Positions 7,733-15,556 of a DNA stretch of 64,000 nt are shown here, piece after piece. Under the pieces are notes generated by a model. It was not told the origin of the DNA. It searched no databases and saw only the letters and a program-made list of their open reading frames with translations. The first letter of the stretch is position 1. Every line of letters starts with the position of its first letter. Source of the DNA: Chitinophagaceae bacterium (lineage in GTDB: Bacteria; Bacteroidota; Bacteroidia; Chitinophagales; Chitinophagaceae); NCBI GenBank assembly GCA_016720745.1, contig JADKKA010000019.1:372001-436000 (forward strand), given 5' to 3'. The position numbers and the translations under genes were made by a program.

Positions 7733-8329
7733 ATGGCATATTCAAAAACAGAGCAATACGATGAGCAGGTCACCAGCGGGCTCATGCAAAACTACCGGCA
7801 GGTATTAGGGTTATTGGGGGAAGATCCAGCCCGGGAAGGGCTGGAGAAAACACCGGAAAGGCTGGCTAAAGCTATGCAGTACCTGACACAGGGATATACC
7901 CTGGATGCCAATGCCATTATTAACTCTGCCAAATTTCATGAGCAGGTCAGTGAAATGATTGTGGTAAAGGATATTGAAATTTACAGTATGTGTGAGCACC
8001 ATATGCTGCCCTTTATTGGCAAGGCACATGTGGCTTATATCCCGAATGGCTGGATCACAGGGCTGAGTAAAATTGCCCGGGTGGTCGATGTGTATGCCCG
8101 CCGGCTGCAGGTGCAGGAAAGGCTGACTGTGCAGATCATGAATGCGATCAAGGAAACCCTGAACCCGCTGGGGGTGGCGGTGGTAATTGAAGCCAAACAC
8201 CTTTGTATGATGATGCGCGGAGTGCAAAAACAGAATTCAGTAACAACTACTTCGGCTTTTGACGGGGAATTTCATAAGAATTCCACCCGCAGTGAATTTC
8301 TGAAGCTGATTAGTCAGGACCTGCATTAA
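7733..8329 (+). CDS. folE: GTP cyclohydrolase I
   Basis: Converts GTP to 7,8-dihydroneopterin triphosphate, the first step of folate, biopterin and 7-deazaguanine synthesis. The 198-residue protein has zinc ligands C87 and H90 in MCEHHMLPF and C158 in KHLCMMMRG. It also has the conserved GLSKIARVVDVYARRLQVQERLT segment, cut here into its recognised parts GLSKIARVVD and RRLQVQERLT. Length and motifs are typical of type IA enzymes. It is the last gene of the cluster with the two PTPS paralogues and is followed by a strong terminator, so substrate producer and consumers are made together. Confidence 0.96.
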   Translation: MAYSKTEQYDEQVTSGLMQNYRQVLGLLGEDPAREGLEKTPERLAKAMQYLTQGYTLDANAIINSAKFHEQVSEMIVVKDIEIYSMCEHHMLPFIGKAHVAYIPNGWITGLSKIARVVDVYARRLQVQERLTVQIMNAIKETLNPLGVAVVIEAKHLCMMMRGVQKQNSVTTTSAFDGEFHKNSTRSEFLKLISQDLH

Positions 8330-8339
8330 AATTAAAAGC

Positions 8340-8347
8340 TATATTTG
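8340..8347 (+). promoter_or_regulatory. -7 element (TATATTTG) upstream of fabD
   Basis: Exact TAnnTTTG match 72 bp before the fabD ATG. It lies upstream of the terminator hairpin at 8361-8395, so a transcript starting here (about 8354) would have to pass that hairpin to reach fabD. No clear -33 element was found. Confidence 0.45.
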
Positions 8348-8360
8348 CGGCAACGTTCTG

Positions 8361-8395
8361 GTTTGATTGAGCATCTTCAATCAAACTTTTTTTTT
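8361..8395 (+). terminator. Strong rho-independent terminator after folE
   Basis: A perfect 10-bp stem: GTTTGATTGA (8361-8370) and TCAATCAAAC (8377-8386), with a 6-nt loop, followed by nine T. It ends 24 bp before the fabD ATG and may act as an attenuator for fabD if the upstream -7 element is used. Confidence 0.9.
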
Positions 8396-8419
8396 GAGGG
8401 GGGGATAAAATAATTGATT

Positions 8420-9310
8420 ATGAAGCATGCGTTTGTTTTTCCGGGTCAGGGGTCACAGTTTCCGGGTATGGGAAAAGAGCATTATGAGAACAGTGCCTTC
8501 GCCAAAAAATTATTTGAACAGGCCAATGAAATCCTGGGATTCCGGCTTTCCGATATCATGTTTAATGGGTCGGAAGATGATTTGAAACAGACTAATGTAA
8601 CACAGCCCGCCGTTTTTTTACATTCGATCCTGGCTTATAAAAGCATTGAATCTGCCACTCCTGATATGGTGGCAGGTCATTCTCTCGGAGAATTTTCTGC
8701 CCTCGTGGCCAATGGTACTTTGAGTTTTGAAGACGCTCTTCAACTGGTGTCCGTTCGTGCAAGGGCCATGCAAAAAGCCTGCGAACTCAATCCCTCCACC
8801 ATGGCAGCTGTGCTGAACCTGGCTGATGATAAAGTGGAAGCGATTTGTGCAGAAGTACAGACAGAAACCGGAGAAATAGTGGTGCCTGCTAATTATAATT
8901 GTCCCGGCCAGCTGGTGATCAGTGGTTCCATCAAAGGAATTGAAATAGCCTGTGAGCGCATGAAGGCGGCAGGAGCTAAAAGGGCCCTTGTATTACCGGT
9001 GGGTGGGGCTTTTCATTCTCCCCTGATGATGCCGGCCAAAGAAGAACTGGCTGCTGCCATTGAAGCCACTAAATTTCACAATCCTACCTGTGCTGTTTAC
9101 CAGAATGTGGTAGCCAAGGCGGTGATGGACCGTGATGAAATCAAACAAAACCTGGTAGACCAGTTGACTGGTCCGGTTAGATGGACACAAAGTGTGCAAT
9201 CCATGATTGCAGATGGTGCTTCCAAATTTACCGAGTCCGGACCCGGCAAAGTATTACAGGGCCTGGTACTCAAGATTGATAAGTCAATGGAAGTATCCGG
9301 GGTTAGTTAA
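8420..9310 (+). CDS. fabD: Malonyl-CoA:acyl carrier protein transacylase
   Basis: Transfers malonyl from CoA to ACP for fatty acid elongation. The ATG at 8420 gives 296 residues; the in-frame TTG at 8414 is not needed. The N-terminus has FVFPGQGSQFPGMG. The nucleophile S88 lies in the elbow AGHSLGEFSA, and the catalytic H199 in GGAFHSPLM. The chain length fits stand-alone FabD. FabH is encoded about 5 kb away, so the initiation enzymes are near each other but not in one operon. The last 8 bp overlap the 3' end of the convergent acetyltransferase gene. Confidence 0.95.
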   Translation: MKHAFVFPGQGSQFPGMGKEHYENSAFAKKLFEQANEILGFRLSDIMFNGSEDDLKQTNVTQPAVFLHSILAYKSIESATPDMVAGHSLGEFSALVANGTLSFEDALQLVSVRARAMQKACELNPSTMAAVLNLADDKVEAICAEVQTETGEIVVPANYNCPGQLVISGSIKGIEIACERMKAAGAKRALVLPVGGAFHSPLMMPAKEELAAAIEATKFHNPTCAVYQNVVAKAVMDRDEIKQNLVDQLTGPVRWTQSVQSMIADGASKFTESGPGKVLQGLVLKIDKSMEVSGVS

Positions 9311-9755
9311 TATAGATGGAGGCATTGAGCCATTCTCCGTCAAAATCAGCATTGTATTTCCGGTAGAAATTAATGGCGGGTTCATTCCATTCCAGTACCT
9401 GCCAGATGATCCGGTTGAATTTTTTTGCCCGGGCTTCTTCTATCAACTGGTCAAATAGTAATCGGCCAATACCACGGCCCCGGGCTTTTTCTGTAACAAT
9501 GATATCTTCCAGGTACATGGCCTGTCCTTTCCAGGTGGAATAACGGATATAATAGAGGGCGAATCCAAGAATGATCCCTTTCTCTTCTGCTACAAATGAC
9601 CACCAGACAGGATTGTTACCAAAACCACTGTTGATAAAATGATCCATTGTTACAGTTACATCCTGCGGTGCTTTTTCATATTCGGCCAGTTCTTTGATCA
9701 GTTCCATTAGTCGGGGACAATCTTCGGGAATGGCTCTTCGGATTGTTATGCTCAT
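9303..9755 (-). CDS. GNAT-family N-acetyltransferase
   Basis: Acetyl-CoA-dependent acetyltransferase of 150 residues. Motif A is clear: YLEDIIVTEKARGRGIGRLL, with the RGRGIG acetyl-CoA pyrophosphate loop. The motif B region is WQVLEWNEPAINFYRKYNA. The layout resembles spermidine/spermine (diamine) acetyltransferases, which share the early LMELIKELAEYEK helix, but substrate cannot be fixed from sequence. The gene is monocistronic and convergent with fabD, with an 8-bp overlap of coding ends. Confidence 0.85.
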   Translation of the reverse strand: MSITIRRAIPEDCPRLMELIKELAEYEKAPQDVTVTMDHFINSGFGNNPVWWSFVAEEKGIILGFALYYIRYSTWKGQAMYLEDIIVTEKARGRGIGRLLFDQLIEEARAKKFNRIIWQVLEWNEPAINFYRKYNADFDGEWLNASIYIN

Positions 9756-9789
9756 CTTTACTAATTATGGTTTGAATAAATTTAATGAA

Positions 9790-9807
9790 TGAATTGAATT
9801 CAATTCA
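9790..9807. repeat. 18-bp perfect palindrome
   Basis: TGAATTGAATTCAATTCA is its own reverse complement. It lies between the stop codon of the PLP enzyme gene (9810-9812) and the start region of the acetyltransferase gene (ATG at 9755). It has no T-run, so a regulatory site for the acetyltransferase gene is as likely as a termination role. Confidence 0.6.
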
Positions 9808-9809
9808 AT

Positions 9810-11033
9810 TCAGGTCTCCAGTGACTGACTGAGGTCGGCAATAATATCCTGAATATTTTCGATGCCAACATTCATCCGGATCAATCCATCCGTGATGCCA
9901 TATTTTTCTTTCTCTTCCTTTGGTACACTGTAATGTGTCATTGAAGCCGGATGCGATAATAAAGTATCGCAAGTGCCCAGTGAAACGGTGCGTACACAAA
10001 GTTTCAGTTTGTTCATAAAACGAATACCGGCTTCAAGTCCACCCTTTAATTCAAAACTCAGCATGGCACCAGGGTGGCGCATTTGCTTTTTAGCAACAGT
10101 GTGGTCGGCGTGATGCGGCAGTCCGGTATAATTAACCTTTGCAATAGCAGAATGTGATTCCAGGAAAGCCGCGACTTCCATTGCATTACTGCAATGACGG
10201 TCCATTCTCAGTTCCAGTGTTTTCATTCCCTGAATCAGCAAAAAGGCATCGAAGGGGTTGGCATTCCCTCCGAGAAGCCGGTGTACCTTGGTACAGCGGG
10301 TATTCATGAAATCAAGGTCCCTGCCCAGTAGAATACCACCAATAGCAGTACCATGGCCATTCAGGAATTTGGTTGTGGAGTGCAACACAAAATCCACATC
10401 ATACTGAAATGGTTGTTGCAGATAGGGAGTGGCAAAAGTATTGTCGCAGGCTACTATGCATTGATGTTGTTTGGCCAGTTTGGACAACCATTCAATATCC
10501 ACGCACTGAATGGTCGGATTAGCCGGTGTTTCCAGGTATAGCATTTTTATTGAAGGATCAGCCTGGAGTGCTTTTGCTGCATTTTCAGGATTACGCAGAT
10601 CAGTGATGACCGCCTCAATATGAAAGCCCGGGAGGATCGTGTTAAGCATTTCATTGGTCCCACCATAAAGCGAATAATGCGTAAGAATTTTGTCCCCCGG
10701 TTTTAATGTGGCCATCATCAGGGTAGAGATGGCCGCCATTCCTGACGAATGCAGGATGCCTTTCACATTAAGATTTAATCCAAATGTTTCCAGCGCGGCA
10801 ATTTTTTCTTCGGCTTCTGTCATGGTCGGATTGCCCCAGCGGCTGTAGATATAGCCGGCTTCCTTACCACTGAATCGCCGCATGCCCTGTTCGGCATCAT
10901 CAAACACATAAGTACTGCTGGCATAAATAGGTACCTGGTGGGCATACATTGGATCCTGCCGGTGGCCGGCATGAACGGCAGTGGTGCCCCAGCCTGTCAG
11001 GGGAAAACTTTTATCTGGCATAAGCGGAAACAT
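9810..11033 (-). CDS. Cys/Met metabolism PLP-dependent enzyme (cystathionine gamma-synthase/lyase or methionine gamma-lyase type)
   Basis: Fold-type I PLP enzyme of the trans-sulfuration family, 407 residues. ATG 11033 is used; ATG 11021 (MPDKSFPLTGW) is equally possible. Visible signatures are TTAVHAGHRQDP, YSRWGNPT, SSGMAAISTLMMATLKPGD, the cofactor-contacting YGGTNEML, ACDNTFATPYLQQP and the Schiff-base lysine in HSTTKFLNGHG. The members of this family (MetB, MetC, MegL, O-acetylhomoserine sulfhydrylase) are hard to separate by eye, so no symbol is given. The gene stands alone, divergent from the DinB gene. Confidence 0.88.
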   Translation of the reverse strand: MFPLMPDKSFPLTGWGTTAVHAGHRQDPMYAHQVPIYASSTYVFDDAEQGMRRFSGKEAGYIYSRWGNPTMTEAEEKIAALETFGLNLNVKGILHSSGMAAISTLMMATLKPGDKILTHYSLYGGTNEMLNTILPGFHIEAVITDLRNPENAAKALQADPSIKMLYLETPANPTIQCVDIEWLSKLAKQHQCIVACDNTFATPYLQQPFQYDVDFVLHSTTKFLNGHGTAIGGILLGRDLDFMNTRCTKVHRLLGGNANPFDAFLLIQGMKTLELRMDRHCSNAMEVAAFLESHSAIAKVNYTGLPHHADHTVAKKQMRHPGAMLSFELKGGLEAGIRFMNKLKLCVRTVSLGTCDTLLSHPASMTHYSVPKEEKEKYGITDGLIRMNVGIENIQDIIADLSQSLET

Positions 11034-11102
11034 TAATATTTTTAAACAGTTGATGCAAATATCTTGCTTAATTGTAAACCACCGCTAAATTACAGTATCA
11101 GC

Positions 11103-11597
11103 ATGAAGGACTTACTGCAACAATATGCAGCATTCAATGTCTGGGCCAGCCAGCAAATCATCACGGTTATATTATCACTCCCGGAAGAACAGCAAAACAG
11201 GGAAATTCCAAGCAGTTTCAACAGTCTGGCCCGCACCCTCCTGCATATGTGGGATGCGGAAAGTATCTGGTGGCAGCGAATGAAATTGCAGGAAAGGATT
11301 CTTCGTCCCAGTGAACAGTATACCGGACAAATAGCCGATGCTGCCAGTGGTTTACTCGGGCAGTCTGCGATGTGGGAGGATTGGGTTTCAAAGGCCAGTC
11401 CCTTACAACTGGAACATGTATTCCAATACCAGACTTTTGATAAAGCGCAGTTTAAGCAGCCCACCTGGCAGATGCTGCTACATGTTTTCAATCATGGTAC
11501 CTATCACCGTGGCCAACTGGTGAATATGCTTCGTCAGTTGGGTGTGAGCCGGATCCCGGCCACTGATTTTGCCCTTTGGAGCCGGGGTAAAAAATAA
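11103..11597 (+). CDS. DinB-family protein
   Basis: Four-helix-bundle protein of 164 residues from ATG 11103. The upstream frame extension from 11064 looks non-coding. The DinB metal triad is visible as H48 (LLHMWDAE), H131 and H135 (HVFNHGTYHRGQL). Family members include thiol-dependent transferases and damage-inducible proteins, and the substrate here is unknown. The nearest neighbours are the divergent PLP enzyme gene and the vWA protein gene, neither of which suggests a role. Confidence 0.85.
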   Translation: MKDLLQQYAAFNVWASQQIITVILSLPEEQQNREIPSSFNSLARTLLHMWDAESIWWQRMKLQERILRPSEQYTGQIADAASGLLGQSAMWEDWVSKASPLQLEHVFQYQTFDKAQFKQPTWQMLLHVFNHGTYHRGQLVNMLRQLGVSRIPATDFALWSRGKK

Positions 11598-11656
11598 TTT
11601 GGCTAAACGTTATGTAAAATTTCCGGAATCTTCATCAGCTAACAAAATGGTTAGCT

Positions 11657-13558
11657 ATGAGAAAGATTTTACCCTTCCTGCTACTGGTATGCTTGTTATT
11701 GTCCATCTCGGGATTGTCCCAGGAACTAAAAGGGCGTGTGCTCAATGAAAGTGGAGAAAGAACCAGTGGTGTCTCGGTACAGTTTCAGAATAAATCAAAT
11801 GCCATTACGACCAGACCTGATGGTAGCTTTAAGATCATGGCTACTAAATTGCCGGATACATTAGTGTTTTCAGCACCCGGTTATGAGCCCTATAAAGTCG
11901 TTATCACTGAAAAGAATATTAAGGATCCTGATTTTGAAGTGGTATTGCTGAATACAAGGGTATCAATGGATGAAGTAGTGGTGAGGGGTTTTGCGGCGAC
12001 TAAGAAAAGGGATGTTACCGGGTCTGTAGCGTCCATAAGCCGGGAGGAGTTAAGTGGTAAGGTAGCGGGAGTGACCATTGCAGCAGATGAATCAGCAAGA
12101 AGCAGGGGCACTGCCAGTCCCGGAAAGGAGTATTATAAAGCAAGTCCCGAAAGCCGTTCTTATGCTCCAATCTCACCGGTGGATGGCAAACTTTATCTGG
12201 CAGATACCAATATTGCCCCGAGAACAGGCATGGCAGCAAAATCAAGGATATTAACCGCTGGAGAAGTCAATGATTTCAATAAATGGAAAATGTGGGAGGA
12301 GTATTCTGAAAATGAATTCAGGGCCATGGGAATATTCTGGGGTGTAAAGCCGGTGAATCGTTATTCCGTGCAATTAACAGATAAAAAATTCCGGGCATTG
12401 GTGAATGAGCCTGTTTACCTCGTGAGTAAACTATCAGGTGATACTGTATGGAAAGCGATGACAGATAATACCGGTAAAGCTGAATTGTGGGGAGGATTTC
12501 TCCGCAATGAGAAAGAAGGAGAGACCTATTATATCACGGATCGTTCAGGGAATAAATTACAAAGCCCTTCTGCATTTGCCAATGGAGTAAACTTGTTGAC
12601 GGCTGATCGTGGTTGTGGGTTGAGTCCTGATGTAGATATTGCTTTTGTGGTAGATGCCACCGGAAGTATGGGGGATGAAATTGAATTTCTGAAGCTGGAA
12701 CTGGAAGATGTGATCCGGCATACCATGGAAAAATATAAATCGCTGACGCTAAGGGCTGCTCCTGTTTTTTACAGAGACAATGGGGATGCTTATGTTACCA
12801 GACATGCGGGCTTTAACGATGATCTGCTGAAAACGCTGAACTTTATCAAATTGCAAAGTGCAGGTGGGGGTGGTGATACACCTGAAGCAGTGGATCAGGC
12901 CATGAGCACGGCCATTGATAGTTTGCAATGGAATCCGGAAGCAAGGACCCGCATTTTATTTTTAATCCTGGATGCCCCACCACATAATGAAGGAAAAGAA
13001 AGAATCAGGCAGCTGACTTTAAAGGCTGCGGCAAAAGGAATCCGCATTGTGCCGATTGCCTGCAGTGGTACTGATAAATCAACCGAGTTCTTATTAAGAT
13101 CCATTGCACTGGCTACCAATGGCACCTATACGTTTTTAACCAATCATAGCGGAGTGGGAAATACCCATATCGAACCTACCACTGATAAATATGCCGTTGA
13201 ATTGCTGGGCAACCTGATGGAGCGGATCATTGGTCAGTATGTGGATGCGAAGGATTGTGGTGCAGATGAAAAAAATATAGCGCAGGTACCTGTGCGGGTG
13301 CCGGAAAATATCCTGACTGTTAAACTTTATCCTAATCCAACCTCAGGTAATTTTATCATTGAAAGCAATAAAGAAATCAAAGAAATTTACATTGCAGATT
13401 TCACCGGTAAGCTATTGATGAAATTAGGTGCAGCAGATAAAAAGGGAAAATGGCAGGTGAATATCGGAATGTATCCTTCAGGGACTTACCTGATCAAATA
13501 TATCACTGCGGATAATAAATGGGGTGCAGAAAAACTGGTTTTGATGCGTGGTGTCTGA
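11657..13558 (+). CDS. Secreted vWA-domain protein with SusC-like N-terminal module and T9SS type A sorting domain
   Basis: A 633-residue exported protein. Signal peptide at 1-21 (ILPFLLLVCLLLSISG). A carboxypeptidase-regulatory-like beta sandwich follows (about 23-95, LKGRVLNESGERTSGVSVQF). Then comes a piece resembling the start of a TonB-receptor plug (about 103-142, MDEVVVRGFAATKKRDVTGS). A von Willebrand A domain begins near 325 with the metal site DATGS at about 333-337. The C-terminus (about 553-633) has VKLYPNPTSGNF and YPSGTYLIKY, the type A sorting signal for T9SS export and surface attachment. There is no barrel, so this is not a receptor. The stop codon lies in the first bases of the adjoining repeat cluster. 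Confidence 0.85.
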   Translation: MRKILPFLLLVCLLLSISGLSQELKGRVLNESGERTSGVSVQFQNKSNAITTRPDGSFKIMATKLPDTLVFSAPGYEPYKVVITEKNIKDPDFEVVLLNTRVSMDEVVVRGFAATKKRDVTGSVASISREELSGKVAGVTIAADESARSRGTASPGKEYYKASPESRSYAPISPVDGKLYLADTNIAPRTGMAAKSRILTAGEVNDFNKWKMWEEYSENEFRAMGIFWGVKPVNRYSVQLTDKKFRALVNEPVYLVSKLSGDTVWKAMTDNTGKAELWGGFLRNEKEGETYYITDRSGNKLQSPSAFANGVNLLTADRGCGLSPDVDIAFVVDATGSMGDEIEFLKLELEDVIRHTMEKYKSLTLRAAPVFYRDNGDAYVTRHAGFNDDLLKTLNFIKLQSAGGGGDTPEAVDQAMSTAIDSLQWNPEARTRILFLILDAPPHNEGKERIRQLTLKAAAKGIRIVPIACSGTDKSTEFLLRSIALATNGTYTFLTNHSGVGNTHIEPTTDKYAVELLGNLMERIIGQYVDAKDCGADEKNIAQVPVRVPENILTVKLYPNPTSGNFIIESNKEIKEIYIADFTGKLLMKLGAADKKGKWQVNIGMYPSGTYLIKYITADNKWGAEKLVLMRGV

Positions 13559-13559
13559 G

Positions 13560-13679
13560 GTGTCTGACGTCTCGAAGAGCGTCTGACATTTTCTTCTAAC
13601 CGTGTCAGACGCTCTTTGAGTTTTAACCGTCAGAGTTCTAACCGTGTCAGACGCTCTTCGAGACGTCAGACACGGTTAG
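13560..13679. repeat. REP-like palindrome cluster, left side of the RAYT gene
   Basis: Three copies of a palindromic unit built on the core GACGCTCTTCGAGACG: 13560-13587 (inverted), 13596-13620 (imperfect) and 13638-13679. The last is a 42-nt hairpin: 11-bp outer arms CTAACCGTGTC and GACACGGTTAG, an A-A mismatch, then GACG/CGTC and CTC/GAG around a TTC loop. The first two copies also pair with each other (13571-13587 with 13604-13620, one mismatch). The vWA gene stop (13556-13558) sits at the edge, and the RAYT stop (13676-13678) lies inside the last hairpin. Confidence 0.9.
13571..13620. terminator. Hairpin after the vWA gene formed by two REP-like units
   Basis: A 17-bp stem with one mismatch (13571-13587 and 13604-13620) around a 16-nt loop, 12 bp after the vWA stop codon. 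A terminator function is inferred from position and stem length. The T-rich stretch is in the loop, so this is not a canonical intrinsic terminator. Confidence 0.45.
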
Positions 13680-14260
13680 AAAAGCAAGTCCTCATCTTCA
13701 TCCTTTATCTGATCTTCCATATCCTTCGTTACCGGCCTTTCGATGATGCAGGGTAACTGTAAAAATTTTGTGGTGTCACAAAGTCCGGAATTATATCCCT
13801 GAAAGTACTCTCTCCAGGATGAATATTCCCATTCGCCCGGTAACTTAATAAGTTTTGCTTTAACCGGGTTCTGGTGAATATATAAAAAGGCAGTTCGGGT
13901 ATAGTCGTCTTGTCCGCTTACCAGTTTTGCTTTTGTTTTTTGCTGAAACAAATTACCGGTTCTATTTTGTTGTTTATTCACCCCTTTGGCATAAGAACTT
14001 TGCAGCAGCCTGAAGCCATTGGTAATTGCCGGCATACTGATACCACCAGACTTCACGGGTACAAGACTTTTATCATCTACATCAATAAGAAAATGAAAAT
14101 GATTGGGCATCAGGCACCAGGCAAAAATCCGGCAAACCGGCTTTAGAAAATGATGGCACTTCTTCAGGAAATACTCATAATTCCCGTTATTGAAAAATAT
14201 TCGTTGCCTGTTATTACCTCGATTATAAATATGATAGATACCAGACTCTTCAAATTTCAT
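13676..14260 (-). CDS. REP-associated tyrosine transposase (RAYT, Y1/IS200-like)
   Basis: Single-stranded DNA transposase-like protein of 194 residues from ATG 14260 (MKFEESGIYHIYNRGNN); ATG 14266 is an alternative. The HUH metal motif is H54-x-H56 in PNHFHFLI and the likely nucleophile is Y90 in LLQSSYAKG. The N-terminal YNRGNNRQRIFF is typical of Bacteroidota members of this family. The gene is flanked on both sides by clusters of one palindromic repeat, which is the hallmark of RAYT genes and their REP substrates. It may mobilise or maintain those repeats; there are no classic insertion-sequence ends. The stop codon lies within a repeat hairpin. Confidence 0.9.
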   Translation of the reverse strand: MKFEESGIYHIYNRGNNRQRIFFNNGNYEYFLKKCHHFLKPVCRIFAWCLMPNHFHFLIDVDDKSLVPVKSGGISMPAITNGFRLLQSSYAKGVNKQQNRTGNLFQQKTKAKLVSGQDDYTRTAFLYIHQNPVKAKLIKLPGEWEYSSWREYFQGYNSGLCDTTKFLQLPCIIERPVTKDMEDQIKDEDEDLLF

Positions 14261-14371
14261 TGCCATTGCTTTTGGCAAAATTGATGAGGGGTGAGAAAAG
14301 AGAAATGAGAAAATAAACGGGGGAGGGTGGTTTTTTTCCAGGAAATGAGGGAGGAAAATATCAATATTAAT

Positions 14372-14533
14372 GCGTAAGACGCTCTCAAAAAAGCGTCAGA
14401 CGCTCTGCGAGATGGTTTAAGCGTCAGACATTCTTCGAGACGGTTAAGGCGTCAGACGCTCTTCGAGACGGTTAAAGCGTCGGACGCTCTTCGAGACGGT
14501 TAAAGCGTCAGACGCTCTTCGAGACGTCAGACG
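14372..14533. repeat. REP-like tandem array with 28-bp period, right side of the RAYT gene
   Basis: Five units begin at 14392, 14420, 14448, 14476 and 14504, an exact 28-bp period, preceded by a degenerate unit at 14372. Each unit is AGCGTCAGACGC followed by TCTTCGAGACGGTTAA with a few substitutions; the last one runs into GTCAGACGC instead. The core is the same as in the left cluster. The array extends into the 3' end of fabH and provides its stop codon (14508-14510). There are no unique spacers, so it is not a CRISPR array. Confidence 0.92.
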
Positions 14534-15527
14534 CGGTATACGCCCATTTCACCAGGGTTGCTCCCCAGGTAAAGCCTCCGCCAAATGCAGCGAGTACGAT
14601 ATTGTCTCCTTTTTTGAGTTTGGATTCCCAGTCCCAGAGGCAAAGTGGTAATGTGCCGGCCGTTGTATTGCCATACCGCTGAATATTGATCATTACTTTT
14701 TCTTTTGGCAAGCCCATCCGGTTGGCTGTTGCATCAATGATACGCAGGTTGGCCTGGTGGGGAACCAGCCAGGATATATCATCACCGGTAAGGTTGTTTC
14801 TTTCAAGCAATTCAGCACTTACATCGGCCATCCCTTTTACTGCGAATTTGAAAACTGCCTGGCCCTCCTGGTATACAAAATGTTCTTTGGCTAAAACTGA
14901 TTCGGTAGTAGCGGGTTGTTTGGATCCACCGGCTTTCATATGAAGGAACTGGCATCCGCTGCCATCGCTTTTGAGAATAGAATCCTGAATGCCTAAGCCT
15001 TCTTCATTTGGTTCCAGTAAAACTGCTCCGGCACCATCACCAAAAATGATACAGGTGGCCCGGTCAGTATAATCAATGATGGCACTCATTTTATCGGCTC
15101 CGCAAACCACCACTTTTTTATATCGTCCGCTTTCAATCAAAGATGCTCCAATTGTGAGAGAATACAGGAATCCGGAACAGGCGGCAGACAAATCAAATCC
15201 CCAGGCATTTTTGGCTCCCAGTTTATCACAGGCAATATTCGCCGTGGCCGGAAATACATGGTCCGGGGTTACAGTACCTACAATCAGGCAATCAATTTCT
15301 TCGGGTTGTATTCCTCTTTTTTCACATAACTGCCTTACCGCTGGCACAACCATATCAGAAGTAGCCATTCCGGCCCCTTTCAGGATCCTTCTTTCTTCCA
15401 CACCAGTACGGGTACGGATCCACTCATCGTTAGTTTCCACTATTTTCTCCAGGTCAAAATTGGTCAGCTTGTCTTCTGGTACATATCCGCCAACTGCTGT
15501 AATTGCAGCCGTAATTTTATTGCTCAT
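14508..15527 (-). CDS. fabH: 3-oxoacyl-ACP synthase III (beta-ketoacyl-ACP synthase III)
   Basis: Condenses an acyl-CoA primer with malonyl-ACP to start fatty acid synthesis. ATG 15527 gives 339 residues. The longer frame to 15590 is rejected because a -7 element lies in it. The catalytic triad is visible: C117 (DLSAACSGFL), H257 (VPHQANLRII) and N287 (QRYGNTTAGT). Family members usually end just after GGGFTWGATLVKW. Here nine more residues (TASDVSKSV) follow and are encoded by the adjacent REP-like repeat. The catalytic core is intact, so the enzyme is expected to be active. Confidence 0.95.
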   Translation of the reverse strand: MSNKITAAITAVGGYVPEDKLTNFDLEKIVETNDEWIRTRTGVEERRILKGAGMATSDMVVPAVRQLCEKRGIQPEEIDCLIVGTVTPDHVFPATANIACDKLGAKNAWGFDLSAACSGFLYSLTIGASLIESGRYKKVVVCGADKMSAIIDYTDRATCIIFGDGAGAVLLEPNEEGLGIQDSILKSDGSGCQFLHMKAGGSKQPATTESVLAKEHFVYQEGQAVFKFAVKGMADVSAELLERNNLTGDDISWLVPHQANLRIIDATANRMGLPKEKVMINIQRYGNTTAGTLPLCLWDWESKLKKGDNIVLAAFGGGFTWGATLVKWAYTASDVSKSV

Positions 15528-15556
15528 TCTCTTGGGTTGTGATAAACAAAAGTGTC

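Noticed and set aside
14372..14533. Regular 28-bp direct repeats resembling a CRISPR array
   Set aside because: The units are contiguous without unique spacers, there are no cas genes, and the same core surrounds the RAYT gene.
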